From Hyaloperonospora brassicae (lineage: Eukaryota > Oomycota > Peronosporomycetes > Peronosporales > Peronosporaceae): DNA of 64,000 bases. The stretch lies in NCBI GenBank assembly GCA_947650285.1, contig CANTFL010001360.1, positions 186,001-250,000 of the forward strand, written 5' to 3'. The notes beneath the pieces are model-generated. The model saw only the letters and a list, made by a program, of their open reading frames with translations, searched no databases and had not been told where the DNA came from. Of this stretch, positions 55,601 to 64,000 are shown one piece after another. How positions within the stretch are numbered: position 1 is the stretch's first letter; the number at the start of each line of letters is the position of its first letter. The position numbers were made by a program, and so were the translations under genes.

Positions 55601-56757
55601 ATTTGAAGTATCCTGATACCCCAGTGGCGCCGTTGACACAGCCGGAGAGGAAGGGACTCCTGTCTAGTTTCAATACAGGCGCACATCGTAGCTTCGGCGA
55701 GCTTCCTATCTCGGCAGGCTCGCTTGATTTCCACGATCTAGCTAGTATTGTGGCTATGGGTACGGCGGGGGCTTCAGCGCGAGCGACGACGTCGTCTTCG
55801 TCACCTTCTGGAGAGCACATGACTATGATGCAGATGTTACACTGTGGAAGCCTTGATGCCTCTTCTGGTACTCTTTCGTCTAAAGGAACGGGCCCGCCAT
55901 TGCAGTCGACAAATCTGCCTACCACTCGACGGCGCAAGTCCTTGACAAGTCGCTCACGAAGTAACAGCCTGAAGAGTACCATCTTCAATGTAGTCGCACA
56001 GATGAAGGGTGGTACTCATGACAAAGACATGGACGAAACCGAGGACGTTGGTTCTGCAACACTGCCTAACCCAGTCCGTGTAAGCGAAGGTCGCCGTGAT
56101 CAGCATTCGAACTCGCCGTCACGCCGGGAGGAACTCAAACGTGACCTTCGCCACCTCGAATCCCAGCTGGCAAAGCTTGATCACCAGGTGGCGATCAAAG
56201 AAAACGCAGCCAAACAGACATTGCGGCGGTTTCGCTGCTACAATTACAACCTTCCAGAGACAGCGTTGCGCACCGAGAAGGATACATTTTCTCCCAGCAG
56301 TGGTACGAAGGTTCGGCTTGGCCTTCCGAACGGAGCAAGCAAGTCGTATCATTCTCCAAGGACTTCGTCGCCACCATCGTCCTCTTCTTCACCAGGCTCA
56401 GTTTCAACATCCTTCTCCGCAGGAGCCACCGGTGACTTGGGCGACTCGGGCTCGATCGATATGGATCACCGCAATTTTACACCTGGAAGCTCGCCGTTAC
56501 TGGGAACTGATAAAGTGATCTCTGGCGGAAACTTTTTGAATTCTCAGCCTGTGTGGGAGCGCGACGAGGATGCAACATGTTGCAAGCGCTGCAAGAAGAA
56601 GTTCAAGGCCATTTTTCGTAACCGACACCATTGTCGCTGCTGTGGGTACGTCTTCTGCGGCCGGTGTACAAGCCATCGTATGAGTCTCCCAGATTTTGGA
56701 TACTACGACGTTGTGCGTGTGTGCAAGGTTTGTTACAACTCTGGCGAAGACGGATAA
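52648..56757 (+). CDS. C2-GRAM-myotubularin-FYVE phosphoinositide 3-phosphatase
   Basis: 1369 codons in one exon, ATG at 52648. Residues 1-95 are a C2 domain with SDPFVRVFYDG and VVDKDEFTQSDLLG. A GRAM/PH-like domain spans about 285-390 (VLATLVLTNYRIWFVPYR). The myotubularin phosphatase starts near 530; the active-site loop CSDGWDRTAQ has Cys757 and Arg763, so the enzyme should be active. A Gln/Glu-rich coiled coil follows at about 930-990, then Ser-rich low complexity. The FYVE finger at about 1304-1366 has WERD, RNRHHCRCCG and RVCKVC, expected to bind PI3P on endosomes. Predicted role: removing the 3-phosphate from PI3P and PI(3,5)P2. Animal MTMR3/4 have the GRAM-phosphatase-FYVE order without an N-terminal C2 domain. 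Confidence 0.95.
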   Translation: MRLTVIRAEALSSSDVNGKSDPFVRVFYDGKELASSPSVKRSLNPRWDFDVAVALVHAGPLDVEIEVVDKDEFTQSDLLGALRVPFPEWRALVATYQNRTRARTEALVSGAREKDRTAAGAATGTTAAVALGGHTMPYTTSDSDVDKMDHTSKGMELHGRSRSLNSSGSYFCDESRVSAAAAVGEPTGTKDGMAIDRVFIWCRLVKGLTAQGRILCSIQYEERDLKYLVNHPYGTSIQEVFLPQNPRFEHAYCHLPRSWHPDVAVRQDELTAMHAGTPKDCLFPWHEKLLHMVEEVTVTFHVNESNQGVLATLVLTNYRIWFVPYRRVRGLLHEDVHTLPVSKILKASIQQQKRSNNNVITVLILDNMDAGHYHVTLSPISRLRNSVRDFSREAELKRVKTLHNIVREIDWLRIENSFCSPTDRNHIVATADEMQLEDDLLHYTPKHSSSSMPPPMARALTANFSKYQKRTFAKECMSGPALCGNGNSLERPKFKHLQSESAAAPHLTHTTSMRKPPQHFQLAAKRRIRYDPETEFSRQGALNHPRWRKCTLNENYQLCSTYPSFLMVPECLNDEIIKEAAGFRSKSRFPALSWIHPRTGAPLCRSSQPNTGVLRSTNPEDKKLIWAIRDASIPADQAAKSRHTLPKKKNSVLHIVDARPEINAKSNALAGKGHESVKQYDRDGIPMAAITFMGIDNIHVVRNSLAGLAQALYEVEDSSFFGAVQKSRWLEHICSILQGATEVATHLERGEAVLVHCSDGWDRTAQLSSLAQIMLDPYYRTLEGFAQLCEKDWCSFGHNFQRRCSHPTSDQTSPIFLQFIDAVYQLTLQFPTHFQFNELLLSSVAEAVYSSWYGTFQKNSECERRLFLSSVASVSVWDVIRATTDQFLNPLFAGRGVHASKGSGSHMEPMLPVCRVRVMQLWVSQYQKAIGHMRLQQREFEMLQLIRQQEADLSRLYAALTSDQHIELRAGQIRSDIAKLSRSMNLKYPDTPVAPLTQPERKGLLSSFNTGAHRSFGELPISAGSLDFHDLASIVAMGTAGASARATTSSSSPSGEHMTMMQMLHCGSLDASSGTLSSKGTGPPLQSTNLPTTRRRKSLTSRSRSNSLKSTIFNVVAQMKGGTHDKDMDETEDVGSATLPNPVRVSEGRRDQHSNSPSRREELKRDLRHLESQLAKLDHQVAIKENAAKQTLRRFRCYNYNLPETALRTEKDTFSPSSGTKVRLGLPNGASKSYHSPRTSSPPSSSSSPGSVSTSFSAGATGDLGDSGSIDMDHRNFTPGSSPLLGTDKVISGGNFLNSQPVWERDEDATCCKRCKKKFKAIFRNRHHCRCCGYVFCGRCTSHRMSLPDFGYYDVVRVCKVCYNSGEDG

Positions 56758-58553
56758 ACGTCGAGCTGTATTCTGTTCGAGCTGTGCCTGTGGTAGCAAT
56801 CGGTGACTTACTGGAAAGTGGAAGGTAATGCGGCATATACAGTAATCGTCCAATTTAGTCTTCCAAAACGGAGGTAGCCGAGTACAAGAGTACAACACTG
56901 CGTTGATGCCCACGATTTTGCAAGGCTAGACATTGAAGGGCACAACCGTATGGTGCATTTGAATGGATCGATTCACCAGATCAAGTCGGATGAGCCGGTT
57001 GAAGCAAAAGCCATTTAGAAATGGCCGGGTCATGATGTGATGCTCATCCGCAAGCCGCATTGCCAGAATCGTTTCACCGTTGTAAATTATGGGGACTACC
57101 CACGGTGTGAGCGCAGCAACGAACCTGGACGCAGTAAAGCAGCAGTTGAGCGCAACGTCTCTCGACTGTTTTTCGCGTGACTACACAATGAGTCAGCGCT
57201 GTCGCAGCAAGCGTCGGCAAAAATGCAACTGAGGTGCGAATCAAGCGGAAGTTGTACCGTTCTAGTGCGGCATGCGTTGTATGTGATGTCTAGCGGTTGT
57301 TTTGGATTTGAAGCTAGAGCTGATTGGGCTTGGTTTCACATGGTTATCAAGAATGCAAATCGACGGCCAGCTGAGGACATTTACGATCATCGAACTTCAC
57401 CATAGATAGCCATGAGCACACCCGTCATGTGCCAGCAAGTTTAACGACACGCTGATGCTGCTTTTCTCCTTCGACTGGTCCATGGTCCGTAACTGATACT
57501 TCATGTGCTTCAGCCGAGGGCAAGTTGTCCGGCTGGTGAATCGGCCGTCGTTGTATTGCATCCACGATATTGTGTCGGCCTCGATAGTATCTGTACCTTT
57601 TCCCTGTATGTTCAACCATCGACGTCTCCGGCGTGCACCATCTCTGGGCCAGTCAGTACCAATATCATCAGAACACGCCCAATCGCATGCTGATGATTTG
57701 GTTGTTCGTTTCGTGCGGCACAAACTGATCCGTGTTCGCTGCACTCATACGGCAGTTCTCCAACGAGTAGGAAGAGACGATGGATCACACGATAGTGGAA
57801 AAGATGGCGACGTTAAGTCGAACGCTGGAAAATGTTGGAGATGCACAAACACTTGTGCTAGGATCTGGGCTGGTGTCTGATGTCTATGAAAGCCTGATGC
57901 TCGCCAAATTCTTCATTAATGTAATGCATTTGGCGCCATGTTCAGCAACATGTATCGTATACTCTGACGATGCATTTGCAGCGCCTTTGAATGCGATGTA
58001 TGCGGCACGTAAAACGTGGTAATCGTGCGACCTCACAGCAGCTTTGTTTTCACATCGCAAGTTTTCTCACCTTTCTAGCAGTGTGATTAGGCCAATTCAG
58101 TATCACGCGGTCTGCTTAAAGTAGCCGATCAGCATAAAAGCGGCACACGTGGTTCGAGTCGAGTTCCATTTGTTTGTAAAACGAATCTAGTAGGCCACTG
58201 ACAAAACAACAACTCCACGAGTTCCTCCTTGAACGTCGTAGCACCTTGTGGGTGCACTTCGACTACTGAAGCCGACACACGAAACGCAGTCTCGACAACT
58301 TGTAATGGCATAATACCTCACTCTTCTGCTTTTCCTCTTCAAGAATAGACTCAAGACAACATTGATACATCTACAACGACAATCTCAAACATTTACACAT
58401 CTATAGATACATTCTCTGTAATTCTTTCCGCGCTGATCATATCATTGCTAGCTAGCACTAGGGTAGGTAACATTCGCCTCCGTTCCTTCTTTTATAGAAG
58501 CCGCTTTTTGTGCTGGTGTAATCGACGACCATCTCCTGTGGTGGCGAGCGGGC
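56758..58553. other. Region without a supported gene
   Basis: Several short frames (57223-57405, 57503-57880, 57780-58022) are vaguely retroelement-like but carry no diagnostic motif. The first part is the 3' flank of the myotubularin gene. Confidence 0.45.
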
Positions 58554-58558
58554 AATGC

Positions 58559-58956
58559 TGTTAGACGTTGGTGTATGCACTTGTGCAAAGGATGTAGGAA
58601 GTAAAAGTAATATATATTTGGTGTTAACTACCATTGCCAATGTGTCTTACCATATGCAGTTGACCAGCAGTGCAACTTGACCTGGTCAAGTTGCACCTGG
58701 CACACATCCAGCGTGCCCATCACCATGTGCTGGTCCTGGTCCCATATGACGTCCGTATATCGTTTCTCCATTCACCATCGTTCGCCTAATGATCCGACAT
58801 GACGCTCGTCTTCTCCGGTCCCAGATGTCAACTTGTCACGCTTGTCACATCCGTCACGCTCGTAGGCCAATCAGATGAAGTCGCCCATGACCTGAAACAG
58901 GTGTTGTAGTTACGGTCGAAACTTCAACGTCCTGTCATAAACAATGTTTTCCAACA
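58559..58956 (-). repeat. 3' LTR of C2
   Basis: 398 bp, plus-strand ends TGTTAG and CCAACA. On the coding strand GGTCGAGGAGGAG precedes it as polypurine tract. Confidence 0.93.
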
Positions 58957-58985
58957 CTCCTCCTCGACCTTAGCTTGTGTTGCCT

Positions 58986-60535
58986 TCAAGTTGAGCATCT
59001 TGTGCAGTTCTTCATCCGTGGGACTGCTAACGACTTGGTGAGAATATACGCCATCATGTCTTCCGACTTTACGAAGCTTCGTAGCACAATCCCCTCACGC
59101 GCATAGTGGCAGATGACCTTGAAACGAATGTCTACATGCTTGGCGCTTGTATGGCTCTTTTCTGCCTCGAGCTGCTTGATTGCCGCTTGGTTGTCCATAT
59201 ACATGGACATGGGCTCGCATACTCGTAGCTTAAGCTCCACGAGCAACTCTGACGCCCAACAATTCTCGCCCGGCTTGAGAGGCAGATAAAAACTCCGCCT
59301 ACGTCTTACTCAATGATACACCTGACTGCTTCTGTCATAACATCAACAGAACAGCACCGTCCATGGTTAGCACACAACCAGAAACTGACTTACGATCCAC
59401 GATATCGGCAGCGAAGTCTGCTTCGCTCCAACACTTGATCTTGACATCTTCCTGGGTCGGTCTGATGCCCTTGAGGTGCAGATTCAAATACTTCGACCCC
59501 TTTAAGTAGCGTGCGATGCGCTTTGCTACCTTCCAATACTTGACGGTTGGTCTGTGGGTTTGACGTGTTGCCTTATGCACTGCGAAACAAATGTCGGGGC
59601 GTGTGCATCTCGCGATCCCCAGTACTTTCCTGACCAACGACTGAAAATGTCTCAAACTTGGTTCACCGCTTGCGCCGCTGGCGAGCAGAAAGCCTGAATC
59701 GTTGTCGTCGTCAGCGTTGCAATCATCTCTAATTGGCGTCCGTACGCCGTTCGCAGACTCCAACTTGAAGTCTCTGAGCAGTGTGTAGATCATGACCTCT
59801 TGATCCAGGACGTATCCGTGGGTGTCATCCAGGGAAATTCGAAGTCTCAGAAACTTCTTCGCTGTGCCCAAGTCCTTGATGGACAATGTCTTCATCCCGA
59901 CGAAGAAATCGTCGACTGCGCTTTGCTTAATTCTAGTAACCATTTGATAGTCTACGTAGACTCCGTCGATGGTCCAATTGTTACCTTCTTATTTGTAGTA
60001 CAAGCACATGTCCGTCATGCAATGTTGAAGCCGTTCTCGTGCAAACTTTAATGCAGTAGTTTACTCCAAAGTCGACCAGCCTGCTTCAACCCGTAAAGCG
60101 ACTTCTTCACAGTAGCGCGATCTCGCCGGTGGACTTCACCCCGAAACTTGCCAGTTCCTTATGGCTCAGTTGCATGCCCTTTGGTATTTTCATGTAGATG
60201 TCCAGGTTCTCCTCCTTTTCGGCCTTCACGTAAGAGTTCGGCACGTCACCATGACGTGCAGGCACGTTCCATCGTCTGGAAAGGTTCAAAATTAATTTGA
60301 CGGTCGCCAAGTTTATCATAGTCGCAAATTTCACGTTGTAATCAGCTCTAAACACTTGCTCGTTCCCACAAACTACCAGCCGAGCTTTGTATCGCTCAAT
60401 GTCTCCTTTTGCGTCGGTCTTCGTCTTGTAAACCCATTTGTTGTATAAGATGTGCGCCTTCCTGGGTGACACGACAACCTCCCAAACATCGTTTGCCTTT
60501 AGGGCCTCCATTTCTCGGTCATGGCAACGCACCAC
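58986..60535 (-). pseudogene. Decayed RT and RNase H of C2
   Basis: The fragment at 60535-60107 is the start of RT (WVYKTKTDAKGDIERYKARLV). The fragment at 59943-59335 covers RT thumb and early RNase H (RFKLESANGVRTP-like text, KCWSEADFAADIVDRKSVSG). The fragment at 59246-58986 is the RNase H end (MYMDNQAAIKQLE, AKHVDIRF). They lie in different frames. The YVDD region falls in the damaged gap near 59950-60060, where only VYVDSVDG-like text remains. Confidence 0.88.
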
Positions 60536-60864
60536 TTGTCTCGATGCTCGCTTTTCATCGCCTCCCCGTATTGCCTTGAGTCTTGAACGGTGACTGCATT
60601 TACAACGTCGCGTTCTTCCGTTGAAGCGTCCCCGCTGAGCTTGTCGGGTTGCCTCTTCGTTGTTGACCTCATATTATGACGTTCTCTAGTTTAGCCAACA
60701 TTCCGATCCTTGCGATTCTTTCTGATACGCCGTTCAGCGCCTCGAGTCCCATCATGGTACTCTGAAGAGTCTCTGTATGACTCCTTCTGAGGATTTACCG
60801 TCTCAGGACTCATCGTGTGTAATCCGTCTTGATCATCCCGTGGTGCTTCAATGCTTTGCACATG

Positions 60865-61376
60865 TTAAATCACCACGACGACCTTGTCCTCCGGGATATA
60901 GACCTTGTACCCCTTCGTCTCACCACCCCATCCAATGATGGTACCTGCCTTGCCTTGCTCTCCAAGTGATGCGCTCATCGGGTCCCTATGCAAAGTGCAG
61001 GTAGACCCGAAGATCGCGATGTCGTTTAGTGCAGGAGTCTTGTTTGTCAAAAACTCCATGGGCGATACTCCACCAAGATTTGACTTAATTTTGCTCCGGT
61101 TGAGTATGTATGAAGCATACTCTGCGGCGTCACCCCAAAAGAGAACGGCAATTTGATGCAAATACCATGCTTCGCAATATCAATGATCGTGCGGTGCATT
61201 CTTTCAGCCTTGCCATTGATTGCCTGGTTCCGTGCTTCACTCACTTGACGCGAGACACCCGTGGTGGAGTAAAATATGTCGAGTGTCTTGTACTCGCTTC
61301 CCCCGTCAGTTCGCATTACATGCACCTTGCAGTTGAACCCTCGCTCGAAGCTTGCCATGATTAGCTTAAACTTCAA
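60865..61376 (-). pseudogene. Decayed integrase of C2
   Basis: Pieces at 61376-61047 (VMRTDGGSEYK, NGKAERMHRTI) and 61161-60865 (FWGDAAEYASYILNRS, MEFLTNKTP) are in different frames. The region further right, to about 61680, gives broken upstream integrase text (DVIGGVIRSDLKGPI on the coding strand). Confidence 0.85.
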
Positions 61377-61968
61377 AGCTGCTGCATCCTATGTTTTGGC
61401 CAAAAAACGACAGTAGCTGGACCGGTGGTCAATGAAGTTGACCTTGTACCGATTACTTAAGCGATCCGTAGGGGTAATTGGACCCTTAAGGTCCGAGCGA
61501 ATGACTCCACCGATCACATCGATGGGTGATTTTGCACCCATGTCTTTCTTGGATTATGATTGATTAGGTTTCTTTCCCTTGGGAAATGCGAGGCACTTTT
61601 GACGAGTCGTGTCGATGAGCAGGATGCCTGAAGCTGGGTCGTTAGACATCTTGATGATCATATCAAAACATAGGTGTTACATACAACGATGAAAGTGAAT
61701 CAAGGTACCACGCTGAACATCCGAATCATATTCAGTTTCAAGTGAATTGATCGCCGTCATCATTGTCTCACGTGGGGACTTGGCGTCTTGATTGCCGTGA
61801 CCATTCACTGCAACAACCCTAAAAATTGTTGCTACACGCCACATGCATGATGGGAGTGCCACCAACACTGGAGGACAGCATACGTCTCCGTGCTCGGTAT
61901 TCAAGGATGCATCCTTTTGCCTCGAGCAACGCATCGGATACGATGTTACGCTCGAGGTTTTCCGCGTA

Positions 61969-63521
61969 CTAAATATCGACAAGTAGTACGGTATTGACCA
62001 GGCCAAGTGCGGTAACTTGGAGATTCACAGTTCCTTGCTGGGTGACACGCAGCACACTTCCATCAATGAACGCGGTTCGGAACTCGCTCTTACACGAGGT
62101 CGGGTTGGAGAGGAGACTGAAATCATTAACCAAGTGTCTGATCGAACCACTGTTGATTATCCAATGGTTTGCACGAGCGACATCGCCATTGCCGATCGCA
62201 AAGACGAAGTTTGCACCTTGGTTCTCCCTCTTGACCGAGGGAAAATAGAAAGAATGCGTCCAACCTTTCCACATTTGTAGCACACTCGTGTGTCGGTCCG
62301 AGGTCGAGGTCCTTTCGACTTCAATTTGTCCTTGGCCCTTCTTATGAACTCCACGATGTTTACCACGTTCCTGCCAAAATTTTGCATTTACGCCGATCTC
62401 CGTTGAGCGAGCAAATTGAGACAGTTCTTCCGCTTGGCGCAGGTGATCGACACGATGGGTGTTCAGCCTGTACATCATCGTCGTCCGCATATTCGGATCT
62501 GCATAGTGAACTATGTTGTCTGACACAAGGCTGTCGGCACCTCCGTAAGCATCGCTGACGGCCGTCAAGTAGAGGAAATGGTCCGTCCAGCTTCTTCGTG
62601 ACGCCTTGGGTGCCGCAAATAGTTTCATGATTTGTGCTGGTGATATCTTGGTGGTAAACGTCTGCAACATTCTCTGCATCGTGTGCTCCAATGTTTAGAC
62701 TTCACGCCACCAAGTCTCCTCTTGTCGGCGGTAGTAAGTATGGGCCTTGCCGGCCAAGTGTTGACCGAAGACATCTATTTTGACATCTTCCGGACACATA
62801 TATCCACACGCTCGCTCCGCGAAGCCGACTTGGCGGACAAATTACTTTCCACATTTGATGAATACTGTGCCGAAGCCGTAGTACAGTTCCTAATTGTCGA
62901 AAGGTTGTAGCGCGAGCTTTCGTTCTCGTGCATCTGGAACTCCGACTGCCGGGCGACCTGGGTACATATATCCTCGGTTTCCCATGCCCATGTCGGGATG
63001 GTATCCCGCCGGTAAACCCGCTCCGTAAATTCCAGAGTCGGGTGTCTGAACCGTGTTGACTTCCGGGCCTGCGACTCTCGCAGGAGGACCTTCAACACAT
63101 GCCTGTTGATGTTGCCGAATACGAAGTATGTTGCTGGCGACACGATTAATGACGCTTTCGGAGGGATATGCTCCAACGCCTGGAGATTGATCCCTGCTCC
63201 GACCTCCCTCTCCCGAGCAGCCGCCTTGGGATCCGGTGAGTTCATATCGTTCTTGCTGTCTTGCTCTCTTTACGAGACCTCCATCCTGTTCATCCTTTCC
63301 GATGGGTCTCCTAGCATGAAGAGCATATATTCAATCGCCGCTAAGGGCGCTGCCGGTTTTTCTTCCAAGTGGTGAGGGTCAGTCTTGCCTTGACCGTCGA
63401 TCGACACTGTAGGTGCAGCAAGGTCAGCCGCACCACCAACACTATTTGTTAAGCTCATAACCTGATAGACGTTGGTGTATGCACTTGTGCAAAGGATGTA
63501 AGAAGTAAAAGTAACATACAT
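61969..63521 (-). pseudogene. Decayed gag and protease of C2
   Basis: Gag pieces lie at about 63456-63270 (start MSLTNSVGG), 63245-62775 and 62691-61969. A zinc knuckle remnant CYKCGKVGR lacks its normal His and last Cys. The text WIINSGSIRHLVNDF near 62150 stands where the protease DSG motif of Copia would be, with Asp replaced by Asn. Several frameshifts and stops separate the pieces. Confidence 0.75.
63453..63462 (-). promoter_or_regulatory. Primer-binding site of C2
   Basis: GGTTATGAGC directly after the 5' LTR on the coding strand, identical in its first ten bases to C1 and likewise matching a tRNA-Met anticodon region. Confidence 0.6.
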
Positions 63522-63860
63522 TTGGTGTTAACTACCATTGTCAATGTGTCTTACCATATGCAGTTGACCAGCAGTGCAACTTGACCTGGTCAAGTTGCAC
63601 CTGGCACACATCCAGCGTGCCCATCACCATGTGCTGGTCCTGGTCCCATATGACGTCCGTATATCGTTTCTCCATTCACCATCGTTCGCCTAATGATCCG
63701 ACATGACGCTCGTCTTCTCCGGTCCCAGATGTCAACTTGTCACGCTTGTCACATCCGTCACGCTCGTAGGCCAATCAGATGAAGTCGCCCATGACCTGAA
63801 ACAGGTGTTGTAGTTACGGTCGAAACTTCAACGTCCTGTCATAAACAATGTTTTCCATCA
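63463..63860 (-). repeat. 5' LTR of C2
   Basis: 398 bp, plus-strand ends TGATAG and CCATCA, each differing from the other LTR at the third base from the end. Confidence 0.93.
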
Positions 63861-63865
63861 AATGC

Positions 63866-64000
63866 AACGCTGTGAATCCGTTTCGTGATATTGACAATAG
63901 CTCGATGTCCTTGTGAATTTGATCGTAATTGTAAATAATAGTTACGTAGAGGATAAGATTGAGAGAACATTGCCGTGGAAGGGTCATATTTGGCATCTCT
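63866..64000. other. Flank right of C2, no gene seen
   Basis: AT-rich flank, too short to interpret. Confidence 0.5.

Larger units (their letters stand above)
58559..63860 (-). mobile_element. Copia element C2, complete LTRs, decayed coding region
   Basis: 5302 bp with 398-bp LTRs at each end and a perfect 5-bp target duplication AATGC (58554-58558 and 63861-63865). Fragments in the order gag, integrase, RT, RNase H identify Ty1/Copia. The LTRs differ at roughly 2% of positions, consistent with an older insertion than C1. Confidence 0.95.

Noticed and set aside
57223..58022. Possible third Copia relic
   Set aside because: Short frames only vaguely resemble retroelement text; no protease, RT or integrase motif can be pointed to.
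1..64000. tRNA, rRNA or CRISPR loci
   Set aside because: No cloverleaf, rRNA core sequence or repeat-spacer array was recognised on reading both strands; a covariance-model search was not possible here.

Overview
This is eukaryotic nuclear DNA, almost certainly from a plant-pathogenic oomycete (Phytophthora or downy-mildew type). The reasons are compact genes with short GT-AG introns of 83-112 bp, an oomycete-style initiator/flanking promoter motif, a C2-GRAM-myotubularin-FYVE protein, an EF-hand lysophospholipid acyltransferase, dense Ty3/Gypsy and Ty1/Copia retrotransposons, and a nuclear copy of AT-rich mitochondrial nad5. The species cannot be fixed from the sequence alone.

Layout. Positions 1-28823 are a retrotransposon island. 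It holds three copies of one Ty3/Gypsy chromodomain family: G1 (1-7032, minus strand, cut by the window edge, all visible reading frames intact), G2 (about 8077-13736, plus strand, 5' half lost at a junction with a nad5 fragment) and G3 (16004-23992, minus strand, both LTRs present, coding regions decayed). A complete Copia element, C1 (24016-28818, minus), sits 23 bp beyond G3; it has identical LTRs and a perfect 5-bp target duplication. Positions 28824-34300 hold no gene I can defend. Positions 34368-56757 are the genic block: a small serine-rich protein, a CCDC43-like protein, two paralogous four-helix tetraspanin-like genes on either side of TMX2, UDP-glucose dehydrogenase, a divergently transcribed LPCAT-like acyltransferase, and the large C2-GRAM-myotubularin-FYVE phosphatase. 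A second, decayed Copia element, C2 (58559-63860, minus), closes the window.

How the host genes relate. They are housekeeping functions and not a pathway cluster: ER and lipid work (TMX2, LPCAT), phosphoinositide turnover (myotubularin), nucleotide-sugar supply for glycans (UGDH), and membrane organisation (tetraspanin-like proteins).

The most unusual content is in the Gypsy family. Its whole length, LTRs and coding sequence alike, is packed with short inverted repeats, about one every 20-30 bp. It carries a long open frame on the strand opposite gag-pol, encoding an acidic, Cys-cluster and coiled-coil protein whose second half overlaps the chromodomain frame antisense. Gag and pol are joined by what looks like a canonical -1 frameshift signal. 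G2 and G3 share the same disabling mutations although they sit in unrelated flanking DNA, which suggests that a dead subfamily was mobilised in trans.
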